Numbered from the stretch's first letter, positions 12,233-24,088 are shown. The stretch is DNA of 64,000 bases from Epiperipatus broadwayi (GCA_028023455.1 JAQFVV010012499.1:620001-684000), one strand, 5' to 3'. The notes: generated by a model not told the origin, from the sequence alone. Numbers and translations: made by a program.

Positions 12233-13205
12233 ATTTAAGGTGTATTTATATATTGAATTATTTCCATCATCTAATATAATTATTGAATGTCTTTAGATAA
12301 ATTTAACTCTATTTAAATATTCCATATATGTTCAACTGTTAGTAATAACATACAAGTTAGTATATGCATAATGTTTCAAGAAGTATTGGTCTCCCCTTTT
12401 CTTCAGGTATTACTGGCCTAATCAGTAACAGTACTAGCATGGGAATTAAACCTGGACCCTTAGATTCTTGAATATTGTATTTTAAGTTAATTCTCTAACC
12501 AACTGAGCAATCCTGATAAAGAAAACAAACAATAAAAATTTCATATATGTTTTGATTTCTTCAATTTTTCCTAAGAGCAAAGTTGATGACTGGGGTTATT
12601 TGCCATTTTCATGTGAGAAGCTTCTTTAAATTTTCTTCTTTGTAGCTTTTCTTCTCTATCCAATATTTTTGTATTTTTCCAATTGAACGTATGTTCACTG
12701 TTATATACATGGTTTGCTACTTTAGATTAATTTATTTATTATTTTTATATAGTTGTTTTACTTCAATTGTATTGAAAAGAACATATACATGCTCATCCAA
12801 ATAATATTAATCAAATAAAGAGCTCATGCTATACTTAAGTTTCTTCTAGGTGAATGTCTATCTTGGTAATAGAAGCTTCATAGTTAAAGTTAGTTTTCAA
12901 ATATTTAATTCAGTCACAAATCAGGTATGAATAGATAGTAGCTTAACAGTAAGTTTTTGTGTAGATTTTTGTGGTATATATGTATTTCTTGGGATCCCTA
13001 GCTCATTATAAGTTAATTGATTTCTCCTTCCAGAATTTTTTTTTATTCCTGATCCACTTTAAGGCTGGACTCAAAGGCATTTTTGGAGTGATCTCTTCAT
13101 GCCAAAATAAGTTATCCACACATGCTCCAGTTTTACTCCTGCATAATAACTCAGTTCAGCATAGAGTAGTCCAGGATACTATCTGAATTCCATGGAAACT
13201 GTCAG
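12233..13205 (-). mobile_element. Third Penelope-like element remnant with tRNA-like 3' region
   Basis: On the minus strand, about 13040-13200 carries a weak match to the N-terminal linker (ITPKMPLSPALK against VTPKWPLKEAAE in the previous copy). About 12612-12735 carries the end of the GIY-YIG domain (NTKILDREEKLQRRKFKEAS). This is followed by the common link and the best-preserved tRNA-Lys-like segment of the three (12438-12512), a hairpin motif at 12373-12406 containing CTGAAGA and TTGAAAC, and the tail to 12233. Coding parts are broken by stops and a large internal deletion. Confidence 0.65.
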
Positions 13206-13599
13206 CACAAGACAATACCTAGCTGTTCAAAGTTATTTGATTTTATACTCACCATCAGTTTTTAGATTTATGTGCATCTTTTTATCATTTGTTTTATCAT
13301 AATGCAAGTTTTGTAATCTTGTCCAATTATTATTATTTTTTAGTTACAAAGTCCCTTTTTTACAGAATATTTTTACCATCTTTGATTAGCATAGTCTTTC
13401 TTTTATTTATCTGGGTAAACAATCTGTATGCACACACATTCTTTCCAATTTTAACTTTAATTAAATTAAATAAACAGTAACAACACAAATAAATTTAATT
13501 GTGCATTTCTAAGAATAAATCCTGCTAACTAAAAGAAAACCAAATTGCATCTTTAGAACGATCTTTAATTTTATTTTTTTTAAATATTACCAAATGTCC

Positions 13600-13680
13600 A
13601 TATAGTTGGACCTTATATATAGATGGTACAATATAAATACAACTAAAACACCATCATCACAAACCTTTAGGAAAATACAC
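13600..13680 (+). repeat. Solo fragment of the PLE/SINE-like tail
   Basis: It contains CAATATAAATACAACTAAAA, then CACCATCATCACAAACC and TTTAGGAAA. This matches the tail end at about 8047-8100 (ATACAACTAAAATACC, CATTATTACAAAC, TTTCAGGAAA). It is a fifth trace of the family within 7 kb. Confidence 0.6.
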
Positions 13681-13799
13681 ACATGTATTTCTCCTAAATG
13701 TTTTAGTTTCTGAGAACCAAAACTATTTCACTTTTTGCAATAATATATTGAATATTGTTATTAAACGTTCATTTATTATTTAAAATAATATCTAAATCA

Positions 13800-14310
13800 T
13801 TATGATATTCTTTTTTTGAAATACTTTTTGAATTTAGTGTATACTTGAACATAATTGTAGATATTTTTTTTAGAAAATGATATGACACAACATTTTTCAA
13901 TGTTAATTTCTATATACTTTCTGACAAACCAATCTTGATATCTTTTGATATGAGACTGTAAAATTTTATGATTATCAAAATTATTAATAGTTGTAAACAA
14001 TTTAATATCATCTGCAAAGCAAGCAATATTAGATCCAACTACACACTGCTCTAGGTTCAAACAATAAACCGAAAAGAGTAGTGATTCAAGTATACTTCCT
14101 TGAGGAACTCCAGAATTACTAAAATATGTATATGATCTTGTGCACCCAAATGAAACAAAATTAGGTCTATTTAAGACAAAAGACACAAATCACTACAGAA
14201 GTTCACAACCAAAACCAATAATATGCAACTTACCAATCAAGCTGAAGTCTTCTACTTGGAGAAATGCTTTGCTTAAATCAAAATAAATTACATCTAGCTG
14301 CTTGAATATA
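13800..14310 (-). pseudogene. Jockey-like non-LTR retrotransposon RT remnant
   Basis: The minus-strand translation contains DVIYFDLSKAF (RT motif A), then SGVPQGSILESLLFSVY (motif B region), then CFADDIKLF (motif C with an intact FADD box), in the expected order and spacing. These motifs are typical of Jockey/CR1-group reverse transcriptases. The 128-codon frame at 13800-14186 covers motifs B and C; motif A lies upstream beyond a stop and frame break. Endonuclease and C-terminal parts are absent, so this is a short internal fragment. Confidence 0.8.
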
Positions 14311-14777
14311 TATGAAATTGGTCATAACAGATCCATCTGATATAAAAACATGTTGTGTTTTAGATAATGATCTAGTTACTTTATTTATTATCTTATTATA
14401 CTTACATTATTTTATACATAATAATGAAATAGATTTAAAATTACTAATATCATTTGATTTCAATTTTAGTATTGGTATAACTTTTACAACTTTTCATTAA
14501 TCAGAAAAAATACTTTGTTGGCAAGACATATTAAAGCTACAACAAAGCAGTGGAACAGGTGGTTAAAACACAACCTGTGTTCATAAAAACAGATGACATA
14601 TCATACCCAAAAACTTTTTTTTTTCATTTTTGAGCTGTTTTATTGCTAATAAAGCATTATCATAATTTAGTAAAGCAATACCTATCAAATTGTTGGTTTT
14701 AAAAGCAGTAGCACACTTTTTTTGTTACATGAGGAGAAGTAATTGGCAAGATTATAAGCTGTAAAATTATCATTGTC

Positions 14778-14778
<1 letters not shown>

Positions 14779-14858
<80 letters not shown>

Positions 14859-14881
14859 CATCATCATCATCATTATCATCA
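14779..14881. repeat. (AAT)n microsatellite passing into (CAT)n
   Basis: About 27 uninterrupted AAT units (14779-14858) are followed by CAT units and a mixed end. The long isoleucine-repeat frames on both strands here are products of the repeat. Confidence 0.95.
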
Positions 14882-15149
14882 TCTTCGAAATTGGTAGAAT
14901 ATATTATCTATTTTTAGTAATATTAGAACCTAAAATTTTTTTATTTAAAATAAACTGCATAGAATATAGGCAACCCAATATTCACTAGATAAATCTTTCT
15001 AAACATAAGACAATTTCTCTGATGAGGAATTTGTGTGCAAACATTTTTACTTTTTAACTCCAATATGGCAATCTCTTTGAACACAGCAAGCAATACGTAT
15101 ACTGACACAATCAAAGCATCCAATAAAAAAATGAGATACTCATCAGAAC

Positions 15150-16420
15150 ATGGAAAAAAATCAAACACCAGTCTCAAGAATTCATCATTTCACAATGAAT
15201 GACCTCATAAAACTAGATATGATTTCAGAATCTCATCCATTACCAGTTAACATAACAGAAGACATCTGGACTAATGAAAGTCTAACAAAAATCTCAGAAC
15301 ACTTTAATACTACCATCTCACAGGATCTATTTATGACTTGTAAATGTTTCTTTGCTGACCAGTCTGTTATCCTTGCAATTACACATATAAATTGTTCACT
15401 GTACAGGTTTCTTAAAGACTTGTTATACAAAGAAATAAGTAAAAATAATTTATGGGATTCTATATTGCACATTGCAGATCATCCAAATCATTTCTACCTC
15501 ACTACTAAATTCTATAGTGAGGAATAAAAAGATAAATTTGATAAAACAATTAAAACTCTAGAGAAATATGCTTTAGTAAAAGTTAACCAATATAGAGAAA
15601 ACTTTATGACCAGCATAATTAAAAATGTGTATTTAAATTACATTATCAATGACTTCAATAAATTAATGCAACTATTTGGAGTTGTTGTTGCCTTTCAACC
15701 TATCTATTAAAAGAAACTCCTATACCAATCTATAGCAATAGTTCTCAATTTAAAGTTAGTCTAAATCAAAATATAATCCCAAATAATATTTTTACTCTTA
15801 TAAGCAATCATAAAACAATGCTTCTTTTAATAATTTATGGACTTAAATCATAATGTTTTTACTGCAAACAATGAGGGCATATTATAAATGCATGTCCAAA
15901 ATTTAAACATAAACACTGTGGTATGATAGCAACCTCAAGTCATCAATGTGGAAAGATGTCAGTGATTAACACAAAATTCACTCCTCAAATAACAAGTGAA
16001 TCAACTACAATATGTAATAATCAAAATAATCCAATTAATGACTACATAACTGAAGGAAAAAAAACATCTCTGGAGTGCAATCAATAAATAATGAAAGTGA
16101 ATCAGTTTTACAAGAAAATCAATCAATAAATGATGAGGGTAAATCAGCATTAAAAGAAATTAACTCACATCAGCAAGAAATGTTAAAAAGTGATTGCCAG
16201 AATAACACCCCTCAATAAAACTTCACAAGATATTATAGACTATTTAGTGCCTTGTCTGTCCCCTATAGACTCTAAAATAAATGTCACTGCCAAGAGAAAA
16301 CCAGAAAGACTGCAGAGGAAATGAAATAGGAAAAATGGAGTGGTGTCTAATGAATTCAGTGAAGATTATATGCCCCAGACATTAGATTATGAAAAAATAT
16401 AACAAAATAAATATGAGTTC
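15150..16420 (+). pseudogene. ORF1 (gag-like) remnant of an L1/Tx1-like LINE
   Basis: An open frame of 125 codons starts at ATG 15150. Homologous-looking coding sequence continues past its stop at 15525-15527 in shifted frames. A CCHC zinc knuckle is readable at 15854-15895: C-F-Y-C, then four positions, H, four positions, C, with a TGA in place of one non-conserved residue. It is followed by a second Cys/His cluster (HCGM...HQCGKM). Such nucleic-acid-binding knuckles are typical of ORF1 proteins of two-ORF LINEs. The knuckle frame differs from the start frame, so at least one frameshift and several stops are present. About 200 bp downstream an endonuclease start appears on the same strand, as expected for ORF2. 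Confidence 0.6.
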
Positions 16421-16597
16421 AATGGATACCAAGTTTGAATGCACTTCAGATGAAAACTTTATCACCAATAAAGAGTAAATGTGTGAGAACTATCACAGGA
16501 TGGAGGAGCTAGAGTCTTGACACTTAAAAATTCTTTGTCATAATTTGTGTAAGTTACTTAAGCTACATAGAATTACAATCTAGTTACACCAACAGGT

Positions 16598-16930
16598 GTG
16601 TTTGTTTTTGAGTTATACTGTAATGAGAATATAAATGGGGTCATGAAATATCCGAGGACTAAACTCATCAGAAAAAAACATCAATTAATAAAATGGCTTG
16701 AAATTGTACAGCCACATTTGCTAAGGCTACTTGAAACAAAAATTTCTAAGAAATTTCAGATTAATCTATCTAACTATCTTAATAATTAAGGATATTCAGC
16801 ATTCTCCTAAGCATCATTGTCTCCTTTAGCAGGCACAGGAGTAGTGGTAATGAGAACCTGTCCCTTCTATTCATTTAAAATCATGTGTATTGTAACAGCA
16901 TTATAATTGGACTCCCAATGTGGCATAATG
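16598..16930 (+). pseudogene. LINE ORF2 N-terminal endonuclease remnant
   Basis: In a single frame with two internal stops the translation reads NINGV..., then LRLLETKISKKF, then GYSAFS, then GTGVVVM. This matches the N-terminal pattern of apurinic-like endonucleases of LINEs (N-x-N-G-ha, L-x-QET, GY..F, GTG-V-V). Gln of the usual QET is Leu here. The match stops at about 16930. It fits directly downstream of the ORF1 remnant, as ORF2 of the same element. The remainder may lie at 19450 if about 2.5 kb was inserted later, or this copy may simply be truncated. Confidence 0.6.
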
Positions 16931-19445
16931 TATAATAAACCATGAGTACTCTGAATAATTGTTTTTTTAAATGAAATATTTTTTATCTAATTACGTATAA
17001 AAGCACTTCTAGAAAGAAATAGCAAATATATTGAATATGAGAAAGAAAATATATTAATAATTTTAAATTGTAATTTTTGAAAAGGAAAAAAAAATCAAAA
17101 GGTTGCAATTAGTATAAGTTTTTTTTATTTTAAAAAATATATATTATGCTTTAATGGGTATAGTGTGCCCAGCCACATAAGTTTATGATTGTAAATGTGG
17201 CACCTCATGATGAATGACTTTTGGGAATCTAACTCAGTGTAACTCCCATTTAAGCATTTCAATTAATACATAAATAAGTTGGTGGTATATATAATTGTGT
17301 TGCAAATATACAGGTATAAACTTATTATCTCTTAAAACATATTTACTTCAATGCAACCTCCTTAAATAAATAATTTGCTTGTCATGCCATTTGTTAAAAA
17401 TGAAATGTAGTGAAAAGGGAACTCTTGAGGGGGGAGGCATAAGCATAGATGATTCATAGGAAAATGATTGTCAATATTTTTTTTTTGTATGTAATCTCTT
17501 TTTGTAAAATTACTAACCTAATGTCTTTGTAAATTGGCGTTAATCATGTACCATAATTACTAATCCTAAATAAAATATTTTTTTTGGGGTTTTTTTTTTT
17601 AAGCAAGTTTACTGATATGTAATGGGAACTCATGCTGTTACATTATTCTAATAAATAAAATTAAAAATAAAAAGTTTGCAAATAAAAATTTGCTTTTAAA
17701 AATTAAAAATTGAAAATTAAAAGTCATCTAAACTCATATATATATATAAAATCACACAGATGGAAAATTATTAAAAGAAAACTTTATTTTAAAAAAAAAG
17801 TATTTTAGTACTAAATTTTCAGAAAACACTGATTTAAAGATAAAAATATATATTTAAGAATGTACAAAATTTAATTAATTATATTGTGTAAAAAGGCTAA
17901 AAATGGAAATGATTATTTTTAATTAGTCAAAGTAAAGTAGCCTTTGGGCAATAAGAACAGAATAGCAAATAAAAAATTTTTTACGAAATGGACCACAGTG
18001 AAATAATCATCATCATGATGTCATGTTCAGTTAATCTGCATATTTAATATAAAAAGGAAAAAGATTGGAAATAAATTATGAGGTGTGCTATATGTGTTAT
18101 GTCTGGGAGAGTTGAAGAAGGGATTGAAAAGACATACTTTCAATCCCTTTAGTTTTTCTAAAAGAAGAAACGAAATATCATTTTCCTATATTATGGACCC
18201 TCAGGACATCAGAGTCCTGCAAAGAACTATACCAGCTACAGTAAAGGACCTCCAGATAAATACCAACAGAATGGCTAATGGCAAGCAGTCTCCTCAGGAC
18301 ATCATGGGAATTAGAAACAACACTGGATCTAAATTACAAGCAACTAGAAAGTATGGACTTTTTAAAACTGTAAAAACTCTATATAACTAATGAACTTTAA
18401 TTATAAAACTTTTCCAGTATTTAAATATAAATATGAATTCCTATCTGACCAAATTAAATCATTTATTAATAATTTATTTTTATTACATGTATTTTTAAAT
18501 CATGTCCATTAATTAATTTTTTTTTTGTCTTTTGAGCATTTATTATGATTTTTTTTATTAAGCTAAAAACTTTAAATCTTGTTAAATTTAAGTTGGGTTG
18601 GGATGGCTGCATTGATTGTAAAGTTATGTTAGTTTAATTAAAGGGAGAGTTAATCTTAGGTTATTTGTTTTACAGTTAAATTGGGTTAATGGTTTGGATG
18701 TATTCGTGTAATTAGTAAATGTAGTATGAAGATCCGCTATGTGCAGGATCACATCATATGCTGCATTTGGGCAAAATAAGCCCATTTCTTATTGACCATC
18801 GGAGACAGACATATTCCCTGCTTCTTGGATCATCCCTTTAGCCTATGGAATGGGATCATAAGTCAGCAGAAAGGACCGCAATCCCTTTCTATGGAGTTTT
18901 TTTATTGTTCTTTTCACCAGACAGATGAAGTATTTCTGTACTGGATGAGAGACATTTTTCTAGATAACCATGCTGTTCAGATGTACCTTCCTGATAGTAT
19001 GGTATTGTGCTGCTGTTGTATTCATGTTGCATTAAATACATCAATATATCAGACTGATTGGCATTATTTTGACTGTGAACATTTGGCCTAGGGTTAAATA
19101 AGGGATATATAATATTTTCTTTTTTTAATGCAATATATGTAGTCTATCAATATTCGACACTAATAAAAAATCAATCCATCTGTGCAAAGTTCTAAAATAA
19201 AAGTTAAAATGTAAATTAAAATCTAAAGTAAACATTATACTAAAATAAATAATGCTGAATTTTATATATGTGTAAAATCAATGTTCCTGGTGCATTGTTA
19301 ATCTGGCAGTGGCTTATTCTTATTTTTTATTATCTTTATTTCTTTAAAATTAAAATATATATTATCTCTGCTGCTCTGAGCTAGTGACAGGTATTTCGGT
19401 CGTATTTATAAAATAAAAATTGAAACTTAACAGTAAGTATCTGCC
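16931..19445. other. Unidentified segment between two LINE ORF2 pieces
   Basis: It is mostly AT-rich. Two open frames differ from the simple background: 18085-18390 (101 codons, internal Met segment MDPQDIRVLQRTIPA) and 18792-19091 (99 codons, with Trp, Cys and His residues). Neither shows a domain I know. The stretch from 18720 to 19090 is clearly less AT-rich. Because endonuclease-like sequence ends just before it and resumes just after it, the whole segment could be a later insertion of about 2.5 kb, but I saw no clear target-site duplication. Confidence 0.35.
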
Positions 19446-20080
19446 TACTATATAAATTTTTCAGGTTTGAATGGCCTGGTTGCACCCTTGTATGGCAGAT
19501 ATGGTAAGACTCAAAAACACCCCGATCGTTATAGTATAGATGCACACATATTAATTATAACTTTATATCATAAAACAGTTACATTGAATGTAGCATTTGC
19601 CTATATACCCCCAAATCGTAAAGCAATTAATAAAGACATTCAAACTATAAGCTCTAAAATAGCATCCTCATCACATCCATTAATTTTACTTGGTGATTTC
19701 AACATTTCATATAATGGATTTATCGCATAATGATTGCACTTACTAGCTATACCCTTCATGAATAGAAAAGGCTATCTTCCACAGAATTCAGTCACATTTA
19801 ATAATGGCAGGTTTTCATCATTAATTGACCTGATTTTTTCCTCACCAGGGTTGCATCACATGATCATCCTAACAATGAAAACCTTATCTTTATCAGATAA
19901 TTCTGCAGCTATTGGTTCACCGAAAAATAATTTTATACACAGATCAATAACATCTATTAGAAATACAATTAGAGTACTCCTTCTATGTTGAACCCCTGAA
20001 TATTTACTCTCAGAAATATATATATCTCTTTTTTTCAAATTTCAAGATATTGAAATGGATCCAGTATAAACATGAATTGC

Positions 20081-20444
20081 CTTTAAACAAAGCAAAGCAA
20101 AACTCCATATTGTAGTGCCACCTGTGCTAAACAGAGTAATCAATGTACGCCAGAAGACTTGTGCATAAAATCCCTATCTAATGCCTACTCATCCAATATC
20201 TCCAGACTAGTTTGCAGTGCTCTCAGATCCAAAGCTCCTTACTGACGAAGGCCACAAGCCAGAAACTAGTCTGGGGATATTGGATGAGTAGGCATTAGAT
20301 AGGGATTTTATGCACAAGCCTTCTGGTGTCCATTGATTACTCTGTTTAGCACAATGGCACTACTATATGGAGTTTTGCTTTGCTTTGTTTATAAACAATT
20401 ATGTGCTAGTATTGGAGATGTGATCATGTGATGCTTGCTGGTTA
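20081..20444. mobile_element. Fold-back (palindromic) element nested in LINE ORF2
   Basis: Two arms of about 129 bp (20085-20213 and 20263-20390) are nearly perfect reverse complements, separated by a loop of about 49 bp. The arms start AAACAAAGCAAAGCAAAACT. Beyond the right arm is an outer block with the reverse complement of CATCACATGATCA, shared with the other family copies. The unit is bounded by ATGAATTGC (20072-20080) and ATGAATTAC (20445-20453), an 8-of-9 direct repeat that could be a target-site duplication. No protein is encoded, so it is non-autonomous. The loop and start of the right arm hold a hammerhead-like motif. Related copies are at 1866, 7222 and 37424. Confidence 0.8.
20236..20277 (+). 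ncRNA. Hammerhead-ribozyme-like motif in the fold-back loop
   Basis: CUGACGA (20242-20248) is followed by a small hairpin GGC-CACAA-GCC (20250-20260), then GAAA (20262-20265), then CUA, then the cleavage triplet GUC (20269-20271). Flanks UCCUUA (20236-20241) and UGGGGA (20272-20277) can pair as stem I with two wobble pairs. Stem III would be the self-complementary ACUAGU, the kind of short palindrome seen in dimer-forming type I hammerheads of animal repeats. The defect is an A-A mismatch at the base of stem II, where G-C is usual. Pairing between the long arms would compete with stem I. Confidence 0.45.
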
Positions 20445-23148
20445 ATGAATTACATTGTTAACATTATTTTGTATACAATTGATGTCATAACAAAGGTCAT
20501 CCCGGCATCCTCAAGACTTCTAGCTTTTGTAGATGAAACACACAAGAAAATCACAAGCATTACAACAAATAAACAAGGTTGTTTAAATATGATTGCCCTG
20601 AAGAAATATTATCAATCAGTCTCTGAAGAACTTAGAGAAAATCTGGGAATAAAAAAAAACCCTTTTGGGAAAGATACACACATGGTTCAGACACTATAAT
20701 CACTGGGCACTGAAACAAAATCCATCACCTCACATACCAACAGCAAGTAAAATACAAGAATAAATAATCTCTGGTATACAACATGTTGCTACCTCTCTAC
20801 AAAGACTTTAAGTCGAAACTTCAAGAGAAGAAAAAATTCAATCCTGTGCCATTTTTTCTCAGTGAGCGAAAAGAAGAAACAGCATTTACTCCCAAGAATT
20901 TTATTCAAAACTTAACATCAATACCACCTTGATTTGTATTCAAGCATTTAGAAAAAATTACTGCACAGTACTTATGTAATCTAGATAACTTTCTATCAAA
21001 AAAGTTGATCATATACATGAATTATGCCCTATTTTACTAGTACCATTTACCAAAAAACATGGAAAAATAACTTCATTAAACAATCTAAGGCCCATATCAA
21101 TAAGCCCACTGAGTATCAAATTGTTAGAGTCAATCATTAAAAACAAAATAAAAACATATCTTATACCTATACTATGTAAAATGCAATTTTCTAAGAAAGG
21201 CTCATTTACAATGCAAGCAGCCTTTCTTTTCAAAACAGTTATTGATTCTGTCAGAAATAATAAAAAATATAGTCCAGTTGTGATATAACTGGATATAAAA
21301 TCAGCATTTGATATGATTCCAATTGAACTTTTTGTTGAAGCATTATCTGACACAGAAATACCAAGATCCCTTATATATGTAATCATCAATCTTCTATTAA
21401 GTCGAGAAATACATATTACCCTTAATGGTAAAAATTCATCCTCTTTTGTAAATTACTGTTCAATTTCACAATGTTCTCCACTAAGTGCACTCTTTTTACT
21501 ATCTATATCAATCCCCTACTGAATATGATAGAGAAAGAATTATCAGGCTTATACATACCTGATATGAAAGCAACATTTCTTGTATTCCCTCCATTGATGA
21601 TGTTTCAATTTTTTTAATCTCTAAAAAATAGATCCCAACTTTACTAAAAATTCTTAATTCATACACTAACAAATACAAGCTGGTGTTTAACATGGTTAAA
21701 TTTTTTTCTTGGTCAATATATGCAGACCATTTCACACACAGCATTTTAAAGGAAAGCCTAGCTCATTTGTGGGATTCCCCTTCTATTTGAGCAACCTAGA
21801 AATGTGTCAACAAATACAAGACAAAATTAAGAATAAAATTGAATACATAATTGATTCACTTTCAAAATCTTACCTATCATTGTACTCACTCATAAGTATC
21901 TCTGTTTAATCTATAAGATCCCTGTTTAATCTATAAATTATGAATTGTATAACATGCTATTCTCCAATAATACTATACACTAAATCATTTACTAGTAAAA
22001 TAAATTCATTATGTAGAAAGTTGCTGTGGGAAAAAAGATTGTTTGAATTTCACTAAAATGTCTTCAAGATCCTCTAATACAAAATGGATTGGGACTACAT
22101 TCAATAAATATTTTTAACATTCAAAAGACATTAAATCTTATTTCTGCTTGTGCTCCTTTATTCCCATACATGAAAGTGTTCTTCACAATTACTCCAACAT
22201 ATAATCCACCACCAGTCAATGGATACTGGAAAACCTTACACTAATTCTCAACATTCCAAATTTTACTTATTAACCATGTCAAAATAAATTTGAATATTGG
22301 GATATATACCAGATAATTTGCTCTCCCTTTGTGCTAAATGATAAAAAAACAATTCTAAACATTAACAATAGACAACTAACCTGAAAATTCAATTTCTGGT
22401 CATTAGAACATAAATATTATGATTAAATCTTGAAGCACTGCCAACTTTACACTTTTATAGATACAGAAAGCATTACATAAATACAGAAGACATATGCTGG
22501 TTATGTCATAGAGACTGAGACTCAAGAATACTTTCTTTTTACCTGCCCTGCATTTGATAATATTTGCTCATGCATACTATCATTGTACAAACAAAGAAAT
22601 TGTGACTTTTAAACACTTTTACAATAATTTGCAAATGGAACTACCCACATACTCAAGCAAGTACTTTTAGATTTATTTCACTATGGTGTGCAAGATACTC
22701 CTTTTTGTATAACAATAATCCAAGAAGATATCCAAATAAATTCTGGAACAAAATGGAACTATTTTGCTTAAGAGATGAAAAATTGTATTGCAAGAGAAGT
22801 ACACAGCCACTTTGTTCATATTGCAACAACACTCAAAACTATAGCATGAAAAGAGACTAATAAAAGAGAAAACAAAAATCCTTCTCAGTGTATAAAACTG
22901 ATTGGATGTGTATGTAAAAAAATGTAAACTGAAATTTGTAAAACACATGCATATCCCTTGCTTTTGTTGTCTCCCCCCTCCCAATTACAAATTTTCAATT
23001 TGTTTATATTAACTTCAATTTATCTGTATGTGGTAAAATAGTTATTAATGTAATCCTTTTTTTTGTTATATGCAATAAAGTATCCTTGAAATCTGATCAT
23101 AATAATAAGGTAGTCTTTTCTTAGCATGTTGAAACTGCAAGAGAGTGT

Positions 23149-23219
23149 ACTTTCTACGCAAACACACAGAAATATGCCATTTACATTGACCAATATTTCT
23201 GTACATTTGCGTAGAAAGT
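23149..23219. repeat. Imperfect inverted repeat, 27-bp arms
   Basis: ACTTTCTACGCAAA...CAGAAATAT (23149-23175) is nearly complementary to ATATTTCTG...TTTGCGTAGAAAGT (23193-23219), with a 17-nt loop. It could be a small hairpin element or a transcribed stem-loop. It lies just past the LINE 3' end. Confidence 0.7.
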
Positions 23220-23529
23220 TACAGCCTATAGTCATTGCACACCAATATTAAATCCCACTAATGTGCTTTGCAACACTATGCAAATGTGCACACAACAGAT
23301 TGCTGCTGTATATTGTGAGGATGTTTGGACTTCATCTGGCCAGAACTATTGTAATATGTCTTTGTAATGGTGATATTACACCCTAACTGATGTACTACTA
23401 CCTACTAATAATTTTAAGTCCATCCCTGTATTTCCCTGCACATCACAGAATGTGAAAACAATTACAAAAGGGTCAGGCCAAGCACCATTTTATATAAGTC
23501 ACATGAAAAGACACATTTGCATGAGAACA

Positions 23530-23735
23530 GCTATGAGTCAAATGAAATGGCTAAGGTTGCACATTGTTTTGGAAACTATAAGCTTGGTTTGGTCAGAGTA
23601 CTGCTTAATCTATTGGTCAGATTAAGAACAGATACGAGACAAATAAAATGTCTGAGGTTGCACATTGTTTTGCAAATCATAATCTTGGTTTGATTCAGAA
23701 TAATGCATCTTTTGGCCAATCCTTCATATTGGCAA
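23530..23735. repeat. Imperfect tandem duplication, 101-bp period
   Basis: GGTTGCACATTGTTTTG occurs at 23555 and again at 23656. Matching flanks (GAGTCAAATGAAATG against GAGACAAATAAAATG, and AGCTTGGTTTG against ATCTTGGTTTG) define two diverged copies. The region is less AT-rich than average. Confidence 0.65.
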
Positions 23736-23928
23736 AACCATTGGTCCCCTCCCTGCACATTCCAATGTAATGCTAAAATGTATAATGTAATTTAAAAACA
23801 TATTTATTCCATTTTAGAAAATAATATTAAAGTTGAAAATTAAAAAAAAGTCCTGGTAACATTATATTTGCGTTTGTTTACATAAAAATTATGCCCTCTC
23901 ACGGTTTCAACATGCTAAGAGTAAACTA

Positions 23929-23971
23929 CCAATAATAATAATAATAACAATAATAATAATAATATCACGAC

Positions 23972-24011
<40 letters not shown>

Positions 24012-24088
24012 TCAGTAGCAGCAGCAACAAGAATAATAATTACAAAAATAATAATAATAATAATAATTATTATTATTATTATTATTTT
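23929..24088. repeat. Compound AAT/AAC microsatellite
   Basis: AAT units are interrupted by AAC, CGAC and AGCAGCAGC units, and the tract ends in an inverted ATT run. The final AAT and ATT runs could pair as a hairpin. Confidence 0.9.

Larger units (their letters stand above)
19450..23090 (+). pseudogene. LINE ORF2 remnant (endonuclease, RT, C-terminal Cys motif)
   Basis: In order: an endonuclease middle part with AFAYIPPN and LILLGDFN (19467-19730) and SLIDLIFSS (after 19734); a linker (20445-20699); an RT with LNNLRPISISP (about 21076-21108), LDIKSAFD (motif A, 21287-21310), CSPLSALFLL (motif B, about 21475-21504) and SIDDVSIF (motif C, Tyr replaced by Ser, about 21592-21615); a thumb with FVGFPFYLSNLEM; and a C-terminal CWLC cluster near 22496-22580. 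A likely 3' end has AATAAA near 23077. Many stops and frameshifts are present and a fold-back element is inserted at 20081-20444. The same family is present at 24480-26400. The L1/Tx1-like label rests on the C-terminal Cys motif and RT spacing. Confidence 0.75.

Noticed and set aside
14685-14988. Poly-isoleucine frames on both strands
   Set aside because: Products of the AAT microsatellite.
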